Source of the DNA: Gammaproteobacteria bacterium
GTDB taxonomy: Bacteria > Pseudomonadota > Gammaproteobacteria > DSM-16500
Direction of reading: 5' to 3'
Assembly (NCBI GenBank): GCA_021323555.1
Contig: JAJONP010000073.1
Span: 1 to 8,727, forward strand
DNA length: 8,727 nucleotides
Position 1 is the first letter of the stretch; every line of letters begins with the position of its first letter. Positions 6,384 to 8,727 of the stretch are shown here, piece by piece. Made by a program: the position numbers and the translations under genes. The notes under the pieces were generated by a model. That model did no database searches. It was not told the origin of the DNA and saw only the letters and a list, made by a program, of their open reading frames with translations.

Positions 6384-8669
6384 CTAATGCACATTATTCC
6401 CTTCTAATTCTTCTATCGCAAACTTAAGCTTGCCTTCCTCAACTGTAATTAAGACATGGCCGCCATTATGCAATTTACCGAATAGCAATTCATCTGCCAA
6501 AGGTCGTTTAATTTGTTCTTGAATCAAACGTGCCATGGGTCGCGCACCCATTTTTTTATCGTATCCATGTGAGGCTAACCAAGCACGTGCATCATCATCT
6601 ATTTCAAGCACAACATGCTTAGGTTCTAATTGAATTTCTAATTCCATCAAGAATTTATTGACGACATATAAAATAGTCTTTGTTTCTAATGGGCCAAATT
6701 GAATAATAGCATCTAAGCGATTACGAAACTCAGGAGAAAATAATTTATTAATCACAGAGAAAACATCTGTTATTTGACCTTCATTATGCGTAAAACCAAT
6801 GGCACTTTTATCAAGCAAATCAGCCCCTGCATTTGAAGTCATGATAAAAATAGTATGACGAAAATCTGTCTTCCTACCATTCGTATCGGTCAATGTTCCA
6901 TGGTCCATCACTTGCAATAATAAATTGTAAACATCGGGATGTGCTTTTTCAATTTCATCTAATAAGACAACAGAATGCGGATGTTTATTCACAGCTTCTG
7001 TTAATAAGCCACCTTCATCATATCCCACATAACCAGGAGGCGCACCAATCAGCCGTGAAACTGTATGACGTTCCATGTATTCTGACATATCAAAACGAAT
7101 CAACTCTACACCTAATAACTTCGATAATGATTTACAGACTTCTGTTTTACCTACGCCTGTCGGTCCAATAAATAAAAAAGAACCTATGGGTTTATTGGGG
7201 TCACGCAACCCTGAACGAGCAAGACGTACTGCTGAACCTAACACTTCCATTGCCGCGTCTTGACCAAAAATCATCATTTTTAGATCACGCACTAGATTTT
7301 TTAATACTTCACGGTCCGAGGTTGATACATTCCGTTCTGGAACGCGCGCAATCTTTGCGACTACTTTTTCAATGTCACTTGCTTCAATAATTTTTTTACG
7401 ATTCGCTTCAGGCATTAAATATTGATAAGCACCGACTTCGTCAATGAGATCAATAGCTTTATCAGGCAAGCGACGATCAGAAATATAACGCGCTGATAAC
7501 TTAGCAGCTGCTTCTAAGGATTCATCCGAATAACTCACATGATGATGCATTTCAAAACGACTACGCAACCCTTTTAAAATACCGATAGTTTGTTCTACTG
7601 TGGGCTCTTTCACATCAATTTTTTGGAACCGTCTTGCTAATGCATGGTCTTTTTCAAAAACACCGCGATATTCTTTATAAGTGGTGGAGCCGATACACGT
7701 CAATTCACCTGATGCCAGTAAAGGTTTAATCAAATTAGACACGTCCATCAAACCGCCTGATGCAGCACCCGCACCAATAATCGTGTGAATTTCATCAATA
7801 AATAAAATAGCACCCTTCTGACCTTTTAATTGATGTAATACGCTTTTTAATCTTTTCTCAAAATCACCGCGATATTTAGTGCCTGCTAATAAACTACCTA
7901 AATCTAACGAATAAATGATGCCTTCTTCTAATATGCTCGGCACTTTTTTTTCTACGATCAATCTTGCCAAGCCTTCTGCAATCGCCGTTTTACCAACACC
8001 TGCTTCTCCCACTAGCAATGGATTATTTTTGCGACGACGACAAAGGACTTGAACTGTCCGTTCTATTTCATCTTCACGTCCTACTAAAGGATCAATCATG
8101 CCTGCTTTAGCACGCACATTCAGGTTAGTCGTGAATTGCTCCAGTGGACTGCTATTCGCATCATTCGCCTCGCTTTCACCTTCTTCCATATAGTGGGCGC
8201 TGCCAAAATGATCTTGATCACGCACCATAGGCCGTGTTTTAGTTGATCCATGCGAAATATAATTAATCACGTCTAGCCGGCTTACGTTTTCTTGGCGAAT
8301 TAAATAAACACTTTGGCTTTCTTGTTCGCTAAAAATAGCTGCTAGTACATTCGCGCCAGTCACTTCTGTTTTGCCAGAGGATTGCACATGAAAAACAGCG
8401 CGTTGCAATACACGCTGAAATCCTAATGTAGGTTGCGTATCACGGTCATGGATATGCATGGGAATCATAGGTGTTGTATGGTCAATGAAATCAATTAAAT
8501 TATTGCGTAAACGTGTTAAATTAGCACCGCACGCTTTTAATACTTCGGCAGCCGTTGAGTTTTCCAGAAGCGCAATTAACAAATGTTCTACTGTCACAAA
8601 CTCATGACGTTTCACACGCGCTTCCTTGAATGCTAAATTCAAGGTGTACTCCAGTTCTTTATCCAACAT
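6384..8669 (-). CDS. clpA: ATP-dependent Clp protease ATP-binding subunit ClpA
   Basis: Hexameric AAA+ unfoldase that docks on the ClpP peptidase, unfolds substrates and threads them in; with ClpS it takes N-degron proteins. The product is 761 residues (E. coli 758). Order: Clp N domain (about 1-145, double Clp_N repeat, the ClpS docking region); an acidic linker (about 150-175); AAA module 1 with Walker A GEAGVGKT at 221-228, Walker B ILFIDE at 288-293 and the Arg pair in ALARRF at 343-348; AAA module 2 with Walker A GPTGVGKT at 502-509, Walker B VVLLDE at 567-572 and the ClpP-binding loop tripeptide IGF at 624-626; then the C-terminal D2-small domain. The lack of a ClpB-type middle coiled coil, plus the IGF loop, separates it from ClpB. 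AGGAGG at 8676-8681, six bases before the ATG, is an excellent ribosome-binding site. It lies 21 bp downstream of clpS and is convergent with recN, with no bases between the stops. Confidence 0.98.
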   Translation of the reverse strand: MLDKELEYTLNLAFKEARVKRHEFVTVEHLLIALLENSTAAEVLKACGANLTRLRNNLIDFIDHTTPMIPMHIHDRDTQPTLGFQRVLQRAVFHVQSSGKTEVTGANVLAAIFSEQESQSVYLIRQENVSRLDVINYISHGSTKTRPMVRDQDHFGSAHYMEEGESEANDANSSPLEQFTTNLNVRAKAGMIDPLVGREDEIERTVQVLCRRRKNNPLLVGEAGVGKTAIAEGLARLIVEKKVPSILEEGIIYSLDLGSLLAGTKYRGDFEKRLKSVLHQLKGQKGAILFIDEIHTIIGAGAASGGLMDVSNLIKPLLASGELTCIGSTTYKEYRGVFEKDHALARRFQKIDVKEPTVEQTIGILKGLRSRFEMHHHVSYSDESLEAAAKLSARYISDRRLPDKAIDLIDEVGAYQYLMPEANRKKIIEASDIEKVVAKIARVPERNVSTSDREVLKNLVRDLKMMIFGQDAAMEVLGSAVRLARSGLRDPNKPIGSFLFIGPTGVGKTEVCKSLSKLLGVELIRFDMSEYMERHTVSRLIGAPPGYVGYDEGGLLTEAVNKHPHSVVLLDEIEKAHPDVYNLLLQVMDHGTLTDTNGRKTDFRHTIFIMTSNAGADLLDKSAIGFTHNEGQITDVFSVINKLFSPEFRNRLDAIIQFGPLETKTILYVVNKFLMELEIQLEPKHVVLEIDDDARAWLASHGYDKKMGARPMARLIQEQIKRPLADELLFGKLHNGGHVLITVEEGKLKFAIEELEGNNVH

Positions 8670-8690
8670 GGTAAACCTCCTGGCTCCCGA

Positions 8691-8727
8691 TTATTGAAAA
8701 ACTTCCGTACTACATAATAAAGGATGT
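8691..8727 (-). CDS. clpS: ATP-dependent Clp protease adaptor ClpS, last 11 codons only
   Basis: Reading leftwards from 8726, one frame gives HPLLCSTEVFQ and a TAA at 8693-8691. The HPLLC part matches the known C-terminus of E. coli ClpS, which ends HPLLCTLEKA. The gene lies 21 bp upstream of clpA on the same strand, where clpS normally sits. ClpS binds the ClpA N domain and hands over proteins with N-terminal degrons. Only the tail is in the window, so length and substrate-binding residues cannot be judged. The tail after HPLLC differs from E. coli. The fragment is short, and the call rests on motif and position together. Confidence 0.8.
   Translation of the reverse strand, partial: HPLLCSTEVFQ

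Noticed and set aside
6420..6440. Short palindrome around CTTAAG just past the recN stop as a terminator
   Set aside because: The stem is short with a mismatch, has no proper loop and is not followed by a U-tract.

Overview
The window is compact, A+T-rich bacterial chromosome that looks gammaproteobacterial. It carries six recognisable genes and the last codons of a seventh. GrpE, DnaK, DnaJ, NAD kinase, RecN and ClpA all follow the proteobacterial (E. coli-like) family layout in length and motifs. The grpE / nadK-recN divergent arrangement is the one known from E. coli and relatives. Having dnaK and dnaJ directly behind grpE, together with the A+T bias, is reminiscent of the Legionellales (Legionella, Coxiella and relatives). 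That placement is an inference, not a proof.

Layout, left to right: dnaJ (minus, 3' end cut off by the left edge), dnaK (minus) and grpE (minus) form a heat-shock cluster transcribed leftwards. A 137-bp divergent intergenic region (3658-3794) separates it from nadK and recN, which run rightwards 15 bp apart as an apparent operon. recN ends base-to-base against the convergent clpA (minus), with no bases between the two stop codons. At the right edge the last 11 codons of clpS lie upstream of clpA, so the order is clpS-clpA.

Function: DnaK with its J-protein DnaJ and nucleotide-exchange factor GrpE folds and rescues proteins. ClpS and ClpA supply the ClpP protease with N-degron and unfolded substrates. 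NadK makes NADP from NAD, and RecN is an SMC-like protein of double-strand-break repair. The clearest regulatory signal is a near-consensus sigma-32-type heat-shock promoter in the grpE-dnaK gap (3051-3076). A weaker sigma-32-like promoter lies before grpE.

Two starts are best moved inward from the longest possible reading: dnaK to the ATG at 3013 and grpE to the GTG at 3657. In both cases the longer version would run through the gene's own Shine-Dalgarno sequence.

I see no mobile element, CRISPR array, RNA gene, phage remnant or unknown multigene system. This is a conserved housekeeping region. The points worth a second look are small: the regulatory sites, an acidic residue at a reported cofactor-choice position of NAD kinase, a RecN without the E. 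coli C-terminal degron, and the abutting recN/clpA stops.
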